Below are positions 1 through 9,681 of a stretch of 64,000 bases of DNA, one piece after another. The stretch is from NCBI RefSeq assembly GCF_900078385.1, contig NZ_FLQR01000010.1, positions 124,001-188,000 on the forward strand, given 5' to 3'. Both the position numbers and the translations under genes were made by a program. The notes under the pieces are model-generated. The model was not told where the DNA came from. It searched no databases and was given only the letters and a program-made list of their open reading frames with translations. Source of the DNA: an uncultured Microbacterium sp. Lineage in GTDB: Bacteria; Actinomycetota; Actinomycetes; Actinomycetales; Microbacteriaceae. The stretch's first letter is position 1; each line of letters starts with the position of its first letter.

Positions 1-631
1 CACCGACGGCAAGAAGGTGTCGCTCGCCGACCTCATCGTGCTGGCCGGCAACGCGGCCGTCGAGAAGGCCGCGCAGGATGCCGGAGTCGAGCTGACGGTG
101 CCGTTCCGCGCGGGCCGCACCGACGCCACGCAGGAGCAGACCGACGTGGAGTCGTTCTCCTACCTGGAGCCGGCCGCCGACGGGTTCCGCAACTACTACG
201 GGCGCAACGCCGTCCTGCCGCAGGAGCACCAGCTCATCGACAAGGCCAACCTCCTCACCCTCACGGCGCCGGAGATGACCGTCCTCGTCGGCGGCCTGCG
301 CGTGCTCGGGGCGAACTGGGACGGCTCGGAGTACGGCGTGTTCACCGGTCGAGCCGGCGTGCTGACGAACGACTTCTTCGTCAACCTCCTCGACCTCGGC
401 ACGACGTGGACGGCGCTGGACCCGGGGTCGCAGGCATACGAAGGCGTCAAGGAGGGCTCGACCGAGCGTCTCGGGCGCGGCACGCGCGTCGACCTCCTGT
501 TCGGCTCGAACTCCGAGCTGCGCGCTCTCGCCGAGGTGTACGCCTCGGACGACGCGACGGAGAAGTTCGTGCGCGACTTCGCGGCGGCGTGGGGCAAGGT
601 CACCGAGCTCGATCGGTTCGACCTCGTCTGA
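1..631 (+). CDS. katG: Catalase-peroxidase KatG, C-terminal part (5' truncated by window edge)
   Basis: Translation [21 protein letters not shown]...[22 protein letters not shown]...[20 protein letters not shown] is characteristic of the KatG C-terminal domain; frame open at the left edge. Confidence 0.95.
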   Translation, partial: TDGKKVSLADLIVLAGNAAVEKAAQDAGVELTVPFRAGRTDATQEQTDVESFSYLEPAADGFRNYYGRNAVLPQEHQLIDKANLLTLTAPEMTVLVGGLRVLGANWDGSEYGVFTGRAGVLTNDFFVNLLDLGTTWTALDPGSQAYEGVKEGSTERLGRGTRVDLLFGSNSELRALAEVYASDDATEKFVRDFAAAWGKVTELDRFDLV

Positions 632-645
632 CGGCTCGTCTCGTC

Positions 646-683
646 GGAAGGCCCGTCCCTCGTTTTCGGGGGCGGGCCTTTCC
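646..683. terminator. Stem-loop terminator after katG
   Basis: GGAAGGCCCGTCCCTCGTTTTCGGGGGCGGGCCTTTCC inverted repeat 15 nt after the katG stop. Confidence 0.7.
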
Positions 684-707
684 GCGTCCTGATCGCGCTT
701 CCGCGGG

Positions 708-757
708 GTGCTCGCGCTTCGCGCGTCGCGGACGGTGCTCGCGCTTCGCGCGTCGCG
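708..757. repeat. Short tandem direct repeat (2 copies, period 27)
   Basis: GTGCTCGCGCTTCGCGCGTCGCG at 708 and 735. Confidence 0.8.
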
Positions 758-767
758 CTCCCGCTGC

Positions 768-830
768 GCGGTTCGCGGGGGTTCGGACAACAGGGCCCCT
801 ACCCCGACTGTCCGTACCCCCGCGAACCGC
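768..830. repeat. Long inverted repeat (22-bp arms, one mismatch, 19-nt loop)
   Basis: GCGGTTCGCGGGGGTTCGGACA (768-789) versus TGTCCGTACCCCCGCGAACCGC (809-830), between convergent katG and aquaporin genes. Confidence 0.8.
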
Positions 831-863
831 TCCGCTGGCGTCGTGGGCGGGTCCGGGGCGCGG

Positions 864-1670
864 TCAGGCGGCGCTGCGGGAGTCGAAGAGGGCCTTGTGG
901 GCGAAGCCGGCGATGAGCGCCCCGACGATCGGGAAGACCAGGAACACCCAGAGCTGCGCCAGCGCGTCGACGCCGCCGTAGATGGCCGTCGCGATCGACC
1001 GCGCGGGGTTCACCGACGTGTTGTCGATGGGGATCGTCGCGAGGTGGATGAGCGTGAGCGTCAGGCCGATGACGAGCCCCGCGAGCGGTGTGCCGCGCGT
1101 CGCGTGCGTGACGCCCAGGATGACGAGAACGAAGACGCCGGTGAAGAGGATCTCCGCCGTGATCGCGGCGCCGAGCCCGAAACCGCCGGGGGACTGGGCG
1201 CCGAAACCGTTGCTCGCGAAGCCGGAGCTCTGCCGCGCGGCGAGCCAGCCGTCGGGACCGAACATGCCGATCAGCACGAGCAGGCTCGTCCCCACGGCGC
1301 CGCCGACGATCTGGGCGATGATGTAGCCGAGCGCGTCCCGCCACGGGAACCGCCCCGCGGCGGCGAGTCCGAGCGTCACGGCGGGGTTGAAGTGCCCGCC
1401 GGAGATCGGCCCCCACGCATACGCGCCGGCGACGACGGTGAGTCCGAAGGCCAGCGCGACGCCGACGAAGCCGATGCCGAGGGAGGTGCCCGCCGCGCTC
1501 GTCCCGAAGTCGGCCGCGAACAGCGCGGCGCCGATCGAGCCGAAGACGAGGAGGAACGTCCCGGCGGCCTCGGCGAGGAGCTTGATCCCGGTCGTGGGCC
1601 CGGCCTCCGGCGGGGTGTGCTCGAGCGGTGTCGGGACGGCGGGCTGATCGGGGATCGGATCGGGGCTCAT
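864..1670 (-). CDS. MIP/aquaporin family channel
   Basis: Two NPA motifs (HFNPAVTLG, SVNPARS) and six hydrophobic segments. Confidence 0.9.
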   Translation of the reverse strand: MSPDPIPDQPAVPTPLEHTPPEAGPTTGIKLLAEAAGTFLLVFGSIGAALFAADFGTSAAGTSLGIGFVGVALAFGLTVVAGAYAWGPISGGHFNPAVTLGLAAAGRFPWRDALGYIIAQIVGGAVGTSLLVLIGMFGPDGWLAARQSSGFASNGFGAQSPGGFGLGAAITAEILFTGVFVLVILGVTHATRGTPLAGLVIGLTLTLIHLATIPIDNTSVNPARSIATAIYGGVDALAQLWVFLVFPIVGALIAGFAHKALFDSRSAA

Positions 1671-1822
1671 GACTCCTCCTTCGGGTGCGGATGCCGCGAG
1701 TCTCCCGCCGATCGCGCGCGACCGCCAGAGCCGCGTCGCCGGGACCGCGTCGTGCGGGCGGCGGCGTCGAGGTCACCCCTCTCGGTCGCCCCGGTCCCGC
1801 GGCGTCTGAGCGACGCCGGGGA

Positions 1823-3124
1823 TCACAGCCGGCCCGCGGCCTTCAGCGCGAGATAGCGGTCGGCCACCCGCGGCGGCAGCGACTCGGCGTCGGCGACGAC
1901 GGCATCCGCCCCCGCGCGCCCGATCGCGGACGCGACCTCGCGGGCGTCGCGCGCGCTGCGCTCGGCCGCCGCGAGGGCGTACACGCCCGCGGCGTCGCGG
2001 GCACGGTCGGTCAGAGGCTCGTCCGCCGACACGCTGCCCACCACGACGCGGCTGCGCGCGGTGAGCGCGGGCAGCGCCGCGAGGAAGCCGCGCGCCGAGT
2101 CGACGGCATCCTGCGCCGTCAGCAGCACGACGAGCGCGGGGCGGGTCGTCAGCCGGTGCACCTGCGCGGCCGCGGCATCCCAGTCCGTGTCGATGAGCTG
2201 CGCCTCCACAGGCGCCATGGCGTCCACGAGCGCCGGCAGCAGCCCCGTCCCGTCCACGCGCGTCACGCGGGCCCGCAGCACGCGGTCGAACATGACGAGA
2301 TGCACGTGGTCGCCGGCGCGGACGGCGAGGGCGCCGAGGAGCAGCGCCGCCTCCATCGCGGCGTCCAGGCGCACACCGTCCCCGACGCGCGCCGCCGAGG
2401 TGCGGCCCGTATCGATGACGATGACGACATGCCGGTCCCGCTCGGGCCGCCACGTCCGCAGCATCGTGGTCGTCGCGCGCGCGGTCGCCCGCCAGTCGAT
2501 CGAGCGCACATCGTCGCCCCGCACATACTCGCGGAGGCTGTCGAACTCGGTGCCCTGCCCGCGCATCTGGACGCTCGTGTTGCCGTCGAGTTCGCGGAGC
2601 CGCGCGAGCCGCGAGGGCAGGTGCCGGCGCGCGGTGAAGGGCGGCAGGACGCGCAGCGCGCCGGGCGCCTCGACGCGGCCCTGACGACCCGCGAACCGCA
2701 GCGGCCCGTCGGCGCGGACGACGACGAACCCGGTGCGCAGCTCGCCGCGCCGGCGCGGATGCAGCGTGATGTCCACGGCCCGCCGCTCGCCGGCGGGGAT
2801 GTCGATCACGCTGCGGCCCTCCGGCGCGCCCGCGGTCGGCTGCCACGCGTCCCGCACCCGCCCGCGCAGGCGGCGACGGCCCCGATTGGTGAGGAGCACG
2901 GTCGTCGGCACGTCCTGGTCGCGCAGCACCCGTCCGGGCACGCGGCGCTCGACGTCCACGGTGCGCGGGTCGGCCGCGCACGCCGCGTCGACCGCGGCCG
3001 CGGCGACGCACAGCGCCGCCCACGCGCCGGCGACCGTCCACGCGGGCAGCCCGGCGGCCGAGAGCAGCACGACGGGGACCACCCCCAGCGCGAGCGCGAG
3101 CGCGAGGCGACCGGTGACGAACAT
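1823..3124 (-). CDS. DUF58 domain-containing protein
   Basis: MFVTGRLALALALG... followed by DSLREYVRGDDVRSIDWRATARATTTMLRTWRPERDRHVVIVIDTGR, typical of DUF58; start overlaps the end of the MoxR gene. Confidence 0.85.
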   Translation of the reverse strand: MFVTGRLALALALGVVPVVLLSAAGLPAWTVAGAWAALCVAAAAVDAACAADPRTVDVERRVPGRVLRDQDVPTTVLLTNRGRRRLRGRVRDAWQPTAGAPEGRSVIDIPAGERRAVDITLHPRRRGELRTGFVVVRADGPLRFAGRQGRVEAPGALRVLPPFTARRHLPSRLARLRELDGNTSVQMRGQGTEFDSLREYVRGDDVRSIDWRATARATTTMLRTWRPERDRHVVIVIDTGRTSAARVGDGVRLDAAMEAALLLGALAVRAGDHVHLVMFDRVLRARVTRVDGTGLLPALVDAMAPVEAQLIDTDWDAAAAQVHRLTTRPALVVLLTAQDAVDSARGFLAALPALTARSRVVVGSVSADEPLTDRARDAAGVYALAAAERSARDAREVASAIGRAGADAVVADAESLPPRVADRYLALKAAGRL

Positions 3125-4119
3125 CAGATCGGGACGCGGGTCTGGGCCAGCACCGACGTGAGGATCGCCTCCACGGAGACCGCCTCCAGCTCGGCCTCGG
3201 GGCGCAGTCGCACCCGGTGCCGCCACGTCGGCAGCAGCATCGTCTGCACGTGGTCGGGGGTGATGGCGGGGTAGCCGCCGAGCCAGGCCCACGTCTTCGC
3301 GGTGGCGAGGAGCGCGGTCGCCGCGCGCGGGCTCGCCCCGAGCTGCACGGACGGGGACTGCCGGGTCGCGCGGGCGAGGTCGACCACGTATCCCAGCACG
3401 TCGTCCGAGACGGTGACGGATGCCGCGGCGCGCTGCGCCGCACGGATCTCCGCGGCTCCGACGACCGGCTGCAGCCCCGCGCCGGCCAGATCCCCGGGCC
3501 GGAACCCGTCGGCGTGCCGGCGGAGCACCGCCATCTCGTCGGCCCGCGCGGGCACGTCGATGAGGAGCTTCAGCAGGAACCGGTCCAGCTGTGCCTCGGG
3601 CAGGGCGTACGTGCCCTCGTGCTCGATCGGGTTCTGCGTCGCGGCGACGAGGAACGGGTCGGGGAGGGGACGGGACTGCCCGTCCACGGAGACCTGGCGC
3701 TCCTCCATGGCCTCCAGCAGTGCCGCCTGGGTCTTCGGGGGCGTGCGGTTGATCTCGTCGCCCAGCAGCACGTGGGTGAACACCGGTCCCGCGCGGAACT
3801 CGAACTCGCCCGCCCGCGCGTCGTAGACGAGAGATCCGGTGACGTCGCCCGGCATGAGGTCGGGGGTGAACTGGATGCGGGTGGTGTCCAGTCCGATGGC
3901 GCGGCTGAAAGCCCGGACGAGCAGCGTCTTGGCGACGCCCGGCACGCCCTCGAGCAGGACGTGTCCGCGCGCGAGCAGTGCGATCAGCAGGCCGGTGACG
4001 GCGCCGTCCTGGCCGACCACCGCCTTGCCGACCTCGAGCCGCACGCGGTTCATCGCCTCCCGGAGCACGTCGTCGGAGGGCTCGTCGGCGGAGGGGACAT
4101 CGGCGACGGTGTCGCTCAT
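3124..4119 (-). CDS. MoxR-family AAA+ ATPase
   Basis: VVGQDGAVTGLLIALLARGHVLLEGVPGVAKT Walker A; LLGDEINRTPPKTQAALLEAMEERQV Walker B region. Confidence 0.93.
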   Translation of the reverse strand: MSDTVADVPSADEPSDDVLREAMNRVRLEVGKAVVGQDGAVTGLLIALLARGHVLLEGVPGVAKTLLVRAFSRAIGLDTTRIQFTPDLMPGDVTGSLVYDARAGEFEFRAGPVFTHVLLGDEINRTPPKTQAALLEAMEERQVSVDGQSRPLPDPFLVAATQNPIEHEGTYALPEAQLDRFLLKLLIDVPARADEMAVLRRHADGFRPGDLAGAGLQPVVGAAEIRAAQRAAASVTVSDDVLGYVVDLARATRQSPSVQLGASPRAATALLATAKTWAWLGGYPAITPDHVQTMLLPTWRHRVRLRPEAELEAVSVEAILTSVLAQTRVPI

Positions 4120-5285
4120 GGGCTGTTCCTTTCGGGGCGAAGGGTGCGGGTCACCGCGTCCTCGAGGTCGCGGAGGCGGTCGGCGAGGTCGACGAGTTCG
4201 CGGTCGGTGCGCGGCACGGCGTCCAGCAGCACGTCGGTCACGGTGGCGCGGTCCGCGCCCAGATGTGCGGCGACCGCGTCGGCGACCTCCCGGACGGATG
4301 CCGCGGGGCCGAGTCCGAGGAGCCGGGCCAGGCGATCCAGGGCGGCGATGCGCAGCTGGTCCGCGGCGTGCCCGGCGTCCCCGGCGCGCGCGTACAGCTG
4401 GGCGCGGCCGACGGTCGTCTCGCCCGCGCGGACGGACACGGGGAGCGTCTCGGCCACGAGCGGACCGAACCGCCGTCCGCGCCAGATCGCGGCCGCGAGC
4501 GCCGCGCCGGCGAGGAGGGCGAGCGCCGGCGTGACCCAGTCCGGCGTCAGTTCACCGATCGTGGGGGCTGTCGTCAGGTCGCTGTCCGTGAGCGCCGGCA
4601 GGTACCAGACGACGTGGGCCCCTCGCCCGAGCAGGTTCGCGCCGAGGGCCGCGTTGCCGTCGTCGGCGAGGTGCTCGTTGGTGAGGAGGGCTGTGGCGTC
4701 GAGGGCGGCGATCCGGCCGCCGTCGGTGTCCCGCACGAGCAGGCCGTGCCCGCCGCCGGACGGGTAGCACGCGACCGCATCGCCGGCGGCCCCGAAGACG
4801 GTTCCGGGCGAGATCTCGCCGGACCGCGCGGCCTCGGGCAGCGCGCAGGCCGGCACGGCCGCGCCGGCACCGACCCCCGCGGGGGTCGACCCGTCCAGCA
4901 GGAGGCGCAGATCCCGTGACCGAGGCTCGAGCAGCACGACATCCGCGGCCTCCGCCGTCAGGGCGGCGAGATCCTCGTCCGACAGCGGGGCGGTGTCGGT
5001 GACGACCAGTGTGGATGCGGATGTGAGCGCGTCCGCCGCCGCGGCGCGGTCGCGGGCGACGTCGACCGCGACCCCGTGGTCATCCAGCAGGCGGGCGAGC
5101 GCACGGCCGCCGTCCGGGGCGGGGGACTCCGGGTCCAGCAGACCCGCGGCCGGCATCTGCGAGATCCCGCCGATCGCGGCAGCGACCGCGCCGATGACGA
5201 GCAGTGCGGCGCCGATCGCCGCCCACCCCGCGATCGCCCGGCGGCGCGGCCGCACAGCCGCGCGCGCCGGGGCGGCCGCCGTCAT
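4116..5285 (-). CDS. DUF4350 domain-containing protein
   Basis: N-terminal TM segment, ESPAPDGGRALARLLDDHGV; operon position next to MoxR and DUF4129. Confidence 0.75.
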   Translation of the reverse strand: MTAAAPARAAVRPRRRAIAGWAAIGAALLVIGAVAAAIGGISQMPAAGLLDPESPAPDGGRALARLLDDHGVAVDVARDRAAAADALTSASTLVVTDTAPLSDEDLAALTAEAADVVLLEPRSRDLRLLLDGSTPAGVGAGAAVPACALPEAARSGEISPGTVFGAAGDAVACYPSGGGHGLLVRDTDGGRIAALDATALLTNEHLADDGNAALGANLLGRGAHVVWYLPALTDSDLTTAPTIGELTPDWVTPALALLAGAALAAAIWRGRRFGPLVAETLPVSVRAGETTVGRAQLYARAGDAGHAADQLRIAALDRLARLLGLGPAASVREVADAVAAHLGADRATVTDVLLDAVPRTDRELVDLADRLRDLEDAVTRTLRPERNSP

Positions 5286-5920
5286 ACCGGGGTCCGTTCC
5301 GGCCGCGGCGCCGCCAGGAGGCGCTCATCGAGCGACGCGACGAGCTCGTACGCGTCGGCGGTCCCCGGGCGCCGGAGGTAGCGGACGTCGTCGAACGCAT
5401 CCGCCGCGCGGGCCAGCGTCTCCGCCTCGGCGGGGAAGGCGCCCGTCGCGGAGCGTGCGAAGCCGTGGACCGTCGCCCCCGGCGGCGTCTCCACGATCGT
5501 GCGGTCCGCGAGCGATCGGGCGATCGCGCGGAAGCGCAGCACGATCGCGTCCTCCCACCGCGCGGCGGCGGCCGCTGTCCGGGCGGCGCGGCGCAGATCG
5601 TCCGCGGACCGGCGCTCGGCGTCGCCGAAGAGGACGGCGGCGGCGCGCGTCCGCGCGGCCCCGCGTGGCCGACCCCAGATCACGACGGCGACGGCGATCG
5701 CCGCGACGACGACCACGAGCACCGCGACCGCGAGCCACGGGCCGAACGCCGGCGGGAGGTCGCCGCTGAACAGCGAGAGGAAGAAGTCGCCCACGGCCCG
5801 GGCCGCGCGATCGAACGGCGTCGGCTCCGCGACCCGGTAGACGGGGTCCGCGAGCTCCCGCTCCGCCCACTCGCGCGCTTCGTCCCCGTCCGGGATCAAC
5901 GGCGCGATCGGCACCCTCAC
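5282..5920 (-). CDS. DUF4129 domain-containing protein
   Basis: C-terminal part of ORF 5282..7138: WAVAVLV TM segment followed by WEDAIVLRFRAIARSLADRTIVETPPGATVHGFARSA; GTG start overlaps the upstream stop as GTGA. Confidence 0.75.
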   Translation of the reverse strand: MRVPIAPLIPDGDEAREWAERELADPVYRVAEPTPFDRAARAVGDFFLSLFSGDLPPAFGPWLAVAVLVVVVAAIAVAVVIWGRPRGAARTRAAAVLFGDAERRSADDLRRAARTAAAAARWEDAIVLRFRAIARSLADRTIVETPPGATVHGFARSATGAFPAEAETLARAADAFDDVRYLRRPGTADAYELVASLDERLLAAPRPERTPV

Positions 5921-7161
5921 GGCGATCCCGGTGCGCCGCCGGGCGGTGTCCACGTCCTCGGCGACGGAGCGGGATCCCTTGCGGGGGGAGTCGCGGCGCC
6001 GGGCGAGGGCGTCGGCGGCGCGGCCGTGGGGTACGGCGGGGCCGGGAACGGGGGCGCGGGGTGACCCGCGAACCCCGGCACCGCGGTGCCCGGTGCGGGC
6101 GGAGCCCACCGGGGGAGGTCGCGTCCGATGTGGATCCGGTAGGGATCGGTCGGCACGGCGCCCGGAAGCTCGCGCCGGTCGACGTAGGCCAGGAGGTCGA
6201 GGTCCAGGCCCTCCCGCCGCATCCGGGAGTCGATGTAGATGAGCGCCGTCGCCGTGGACTGGACGACAAGTGCGACCGACTGCAGGAGCACCACGAGCAC
6301 CTCGGTGACGAGCAGGCCGACCAGGAGCGCGATGACGCTGCCGACCTCCGGGTCTCCGGTCGGAGAGAAAACCGTCGTGATCCCGGTCGTCAGGAACGAC
6401 ATCGGCAGGCTGACGAGCTGCGCGAGCGCCCCGAACGCCGCCGAGATGATGACCACGATCCCGAGCGACGGCCAGAACCGTCCGCGCGTGAGGGACCAGG
6501 AGCGGCGCACGGCGTCGAGGATGCGTGCCCGCTCCATGACGATGACGGCCGGTGCCAGCAGGAGCTTGACGGTGAGCCACAGCGACACCGGGACGGCGAC
6601 GAGGATCGCCAGGATGACGAGACCCACGACGACGGCGACCGATGCCTGCGCCAGCAGCACGAATGCGGCGACCAGGATGCCGACGAGCACGCCGACCGCG
6701 AGGCTCAGCAGCACCGTGTACCCGATGAGCCGCCACGCGACGGGCGTGACCTGCCGCCAGAGTCCGCCGAGGGTCAGCTTCTCCGCGAGGGCGGCGTGCG
6801 CGACCTCCCGCACGATCACGGCCTGCACGAGCACGCTGAACGCGTTGGCGGCGAGGCCGAGGACGAGGCTCACGGCGCCGACGAGCGCGATCGAGCCCGC
6901 CATCACGGTGTCGAAGTCGTCGTCGCCGGGCGACAGTGTCGCGAGGCGTCCGAACGAGTAGATCCCCGCCGCGACGATGCCGGCTGCCGCGACGATCGTC
7001 ACGACGGTCTGCGCGACCAGTGCGAAGCCGAGCAGCACGCGCGGGTTCTGCCGCAGCGCCGCGAAGGCGCGACCGAGGATGGTGCCGAATCCCAGAGGTC
7101 GGAGCGGAATGATGCCGGGCCGGGGGGCAGGCGTCCACGTCGGGTAGGCCGTCACATGCAC
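5917..7161 (-). CDS. Multi-TM membrane protein (glycerophosphoryl diester phosphodiesterase membrane-domain-like)
   Basis: GIIPLRPLGFGTILGRAFAALRQNPR start and several TM helices; Pro/Ala-rich C-terminus; conserved position upstream of DUF4129/DUF4350. Confidence 0.7.
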   Translation of the reverse strand: MHVTAYPTWTPAPRPGIIPLRPLGFGTILGRAFAALRQNPRVLLGFALVAQTVVTIVAAAGIVAAGIYSFGRLATLSPGDDDFDTVMAGSIALVGAVSLVLGLAANAFSVLVQAVIVREVAHAALAEKLTLGGLWRQVTPVAWRLIGYTVLLSLAVGVLVGILVAAFVLLAQASVAVVVGLVILAILVAVPVSLWLTVKLLLAPAVIVMERARILDAVRRSWSLTRGRFWPSLGIVVIISAAFGALAQLVSLPMSFLTTGITTVFSPTGDPEVGSVIALLVGLLVTEVLVVLLQSVALVVQSTATALIYIDSRMRREGLDLDLLAYVDRRELPGAVPTDPYRIHIGRDLPRWAPPAPGTAVPGFAGHPAPPFPAPPYPTAAPPTPSPGAATPPARDPAPSPRTWTPPGGAPGSP

Positions 7162-7301
7162 TCCTCGAACGATCGGCGCGGGTCGTCCTATCGTGTCATA
7201 CCGGGGCCGTCGGGCCCCGGCGGGGCGGGGTCCGATACTGTGGGGGATGCGCCCGGCCGGCGCACCGGCATCCGCCGCACCCGAAGGACGAACAGGTCAC
7301 A

Positions 7302-7982
7302 ATGACATCCCGCATCCTGGTTGTCGACGACGACACCGCTCTGGCAGAGATGATCGGCATCGTCCTGCGCACCGAGGGGTTCGAGACGGCGTTCTGCGCC
7401 GACGGGGCGGTCGCGATGGATGTGTGGCGCGCCGAGCGCCCGGACCTCATCCTGCTCGACCTCATGCTGCCCGGAATGGACGGGATCGAGATCTGCACGC
7501 GCGTGCGGGCCGAGTCCGGCGTGCCCATCATCATGCTGACGGCGCGCACCGACACGGCCGACGTCGTGCGCGGTCTCGAATCCGGCGCCGACGACTACAT
7601 CGTCAAGCCCTTCAACCCCAAGGAGCTGGTCGCGCGCATCCGCACGCGCCTGCGGCCGGCATCCCAGCCGGCGGGGGAGACGCTGCGGATCGGCGACCTC
7701 TCCGTCGACGTCGCCGCCCACGAGGTCCGCCGCGCCGAGACCGTCATCGCGCTGACGCCGCTGGAGTTCGAGCTGCTCGTGGCGCTCGCCTCCAAGCCGC
7801 AGCAGGTGTTCTCCCGGGAGATGCTGCTCGAGCAGGTCTGGGGCTATCACTACAAGGCGGACACCCGCCTCGTGAACGTGCACGTCCAGCGGCTGCGGGC
7901 CAAGGTCGAGATCGACCCCGACAACCCGAAGATCGTCACGACGGTGCGCGGCGTGGGCTACCGCGCCGGCGCCGTCGTCTAG
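7302..7982 (+). CDS. mtrA: Response regulator MtrA
   Basis: Receiver domain (VVDDDTALAEMIGIVL, DLILLDLMLPGMDG) plus OmpR-type winged helix; followed by MtrB and LpqB. Confidence 0.95.
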   Translation: MTSRILVVDDDTALAEMIGIVLRTEGFETAFCADGAVAMDVWRAERPDLILLDLMLPGMDGIEICTRVRAESGVPIIMLTARTDTADVVRGLESGADDYIVKPFNPKELVARIRTRLRPASQPAGETLRIGDLSVDVAAHEVRRAETVIALTPLEFELLVALASKPQQVFSREMLLEQVWGYHYKADTRLVNVHVQRLRAKVEIDPDNPKIVTTVRGVGYRAGAVV

Positions 7983-8001
7983 CCCCCGCCGGAATCGGAT
8001 C

Positions 8002-9681
8002 GTGTCGCCGACGAGCACCGCCACTCACGCCGTCGTCACCGACTGGCGGAACGCGCGGGAGTGGCCCCGCCGCATCATGCTGGCGTGGCGCCGGTCGCTG
8101 CGGTTCCGCACGGTCGCCCTGACACTCGGGTTGACGGCTCTCACGATCCTGGTGGCCCTGGTCTGGATGGCCCTCGCGATCCAGAACGATCTGTTCGAGT
8201 CGCGTATCCAGCAGGTGCAGTCGGCGGCGAGCCGGGCGACGCAGTCGGCGCAGACCACGCTGGACGCGGCTGTCGTCGAGAGCGACACGCTCGCGCTCCA
8301 GAACCTCATGGACCGGGTCCGCGACTCGATGGCGCGGCAGGCGTCGACCGACATGATCGCCGCCTTCCGCATCTCGGACGAGCCGTCCTCGACGGCGCCC
8401 CAGGACTTCGAGGCCGGCGGCCTCACCTCCGCCCTGCTGACCTCCGGCCTCCGCGAGACCGTACGGCGGGACGCCGGCACGCAGTGGTGGCAGTCCATCG
8501 GCATCCCCGCCGACGACGGCGGGCGGATACCGGGCGTCGTGATCGGGCAGCAGCTCATCCTTCCCGAAGCCGGCGCCTACGAGGTCTACTTCGCCTACGA
8601 GCTGGGTTCCGAGGCGCAGACGCTGCAGTTCGTGCAGGTGACGCTCTGGGGCGTCGGCATCGTCCTCGTCGTGCTGATCGGCGCGGTCAGCTGGTTCGTC
8701 CTCCGTTCGGTCACGGTACCCATCGCGCGGGCCGCGGAGACGAGCGCCAAGCTCGCGTCCGGCGACCTCGGCGTCCGCCTGCCGGTGCAGGGCGAGGACG
8801 AGTTCGCGACGCTGGGGCGCTCCTTCAACGCCATGGCGGACAGCATCGAGGCGCAGATCAAGGAGCTCGCCGAGCTGTCGCTCGTCCAGCAGCGGTTCGT
8901 CTCCGACGTCTCGCACGAGCTGCGCACGCCGCTGACCACCATCCGGCTCGCGTCGGACATGCTCAACGACCAGCGCGCCGCGTTCGACCCCACGACCGCG
9001 CGCGCCGCGGAGCTGCTGCACGCGCAGGTCCAGCGCTTCGAGACGCTGCTGACCGACCTCCTCGAGATCAGCCGGTACGACGCGGGCTCGGTCCAGCTGG
9101 AGAACGAGGCCACGAGCCTCGCCCATCTCGCCGAGGACGTCATCGCCTCGATGCAGCAGCTCGCCGATCAGCACGGCACCGATGTGCGTCTCGTGGCCCC
9201 CGGCGGGTACTCGCCCGTCGACATGGATCCCCGCCGCGTGCGCCGGATCGTCCGCAACCTCCTCGGCAACGCGATCGAGCACGGCGAGGGGCGGCCCATC
9301 GTCGTGATGGTCGACAGCAACCAGCAGGCCGTCGCGCTGAGCGTCCGCGACTTCGGTCTCGGCATGAGCGCGGCCGACGCGGAGCGCGTGTTCGACCGGT
9401 TCTGGCGCGCCGACCCGTCGCGCAAGCGCACGATCGGCGGGACCGGGCTCGGCCTGTCGATCGCGCTCGGCGACGCCCGCCTGCACGGCGGCACCCTCGA
9501 GGTGTGGTCCGAGCTCGGCCGGGGGACGAATTTCGTCCTGACCCTGCCGCGCCAGGGAGCGACGCTCCGCGGCGCCCCGCCGATCCCCGCCGACCCCGGT
9601 GACGACGGCACGCCCGTGGACGATCTCGGCATGACCCAGCCGCTCGATCTGCCCGACCTCGCCCAGGGAGGCCGCCCGTGA
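8002..9681 (+). CDS. mtrB: Sensor histidine kinase MtrB
   Basis: TM segments, HAMP, FVSDVSHELRTPLTTIRLASD H-box, GTGLGLSIALGDARLHGG; mtrA-mtrB-lpqB synteny. Confidence 0.95.
   Translation: MSPTSTATHAVVTDWRNAREWPRRIMLAWRRSLRFRTVALTLGLTALTILVALVWMALAIQNDLFESRIQQVQSAASRATQSAQTTLDAAVVESDTLALQNLMDRVRDSMARQASTDMIAAFRISDEPSSTAPQDFEAGGLTSALLTSGLRETVRRDAGTQWWQSIGIPADDGGRIPGVVIGQQLILPEAGAYEVYFAYELGSEAQTLQFVQVTLWGVGIVLVVLIGAVSWFVLRSVTVPIARAAETSAKLASGDLGVRLPVQGEDEFATLGRSFNAMADSIEAQIKELAELSLVQQRFVSDVSHELRTPLTTIRLASDMLNDQRAAFDPTTARAAELLHAQVQRFETLLTDLLEISRYDAGSVQLENEATSLAHLAEDVIASMQQLADQHGTDVRLVAPGGYSPVDMDPRRVRRIVRNLLGNAIEHGEGRPIVVMVDSNQQAVALSVRDFGLGMSAADAERVFDRFWRADPSRKRTIGGTGLGLSIALGDARLHGGTLEVWSELGRGTNFVLTLPRQGATLRGAPPIPADPGDDGTPVDDLGMTQPLDLPDLAQGGRP

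Noticed and set aside
1685-3274. 529-aa plus-strand ORF
   Set aside because: Antisense to the DUF58 gene; Arg/His-rich shadow ORF.
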